Notes under the pieces: model-generated
The model's database searches: none
Told to the model about the DNA's origin: nothing
The model's input: the letters and a program-made list of their open reading frames with translations, nothing else
NCBI GenBank assembly: GCA_963661545.1
Contig: CAVLCU010000144.1
Coordinates: forward strand, 1 to 5,593
Direction of reading: 5' to 3'
Length of the DNA: 5,593 nt
Source: Scatomonas sp963661545
Lineage (GTDB): Bacteria > Bacillota > Clostridia > Lachnospirales > Lachnospiraceae
Made by a program: the position numbers and the translations under genes
Shown here: piece after piece, positions 5,582 through 5,593 of the stretch
Layout: every line of letters begins with the position of its first letter
Position numbering within the stretch: position 1 is the stretch's first letter

Positions 5582-5593
5582 TGAACCACCGGG

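Overview
The window looks like a piece of chromosome from a gut-type Clostridia bacterium (Firmicutes; Lachnospiraceae or Oscillospiraceae would fit). This rests on strong AGGAGG-like ribosome binding sites, sigma-A-type promoters, tightly packed overlapping genes, moderate GC coding sequence and the long Clostridia-type serine acetyltransferase. The genus cannot be fixed from the sequence alone.

Layout. Positions 1-235 hold no intact gene. They contain an intrinsic terminator pointing left (59-99), a short stretch that reads like the broken C-terminal end of a leftward gene (83-181), and then the promoter and operator of the first operon. Operon 1 (236-2156, +) encodes a TetR-family repressor followed by an 11-bp-overlapping MATE multidrug exporter of the MepA-like type. 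A 176-bp gap (2157-2332) carries a weak hairpin and a promoter with an over-long 19-bp spacer, the hallmark of promoters activated by MerR-family proteins. Operon 2 (2333-4523, +) encodes a second, different MATE exporter followed by a 14-bp-overlapping MerR-family regulator with a GyrI/BmrR-like ligand-binding domain. Converging on it from the right is a serine O-acetyltransferase gene (cysE, 4575-5510, -) with its own well-formed promoter and a heptanucleotide repeat in its leader.

How the parts work together. The first four genes make two back-to-back regulator/exporter modules: TetR probably represses its own operon through a perfect 17-bp inverted repeat over the -10 box, and the MerR-type protein probably activates its own operon by realigning the 19-bp-spaced promoter. 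Both are ligand-sensing regulators, so the pair would switch on two cation-coupled drug or metabolite exporters in response to different molecules. The cysE gene does the first committed step of cysteine synthesis and is probably unrelated housekeeping sequence at the edge of this efflux cluster.

I see no CRISPR array, RNA gene, intact insertion sequence or clearly new defence or biosynthetic system. The most interesting content is regulatory: the two different control designs and the structured DNA at the edges.
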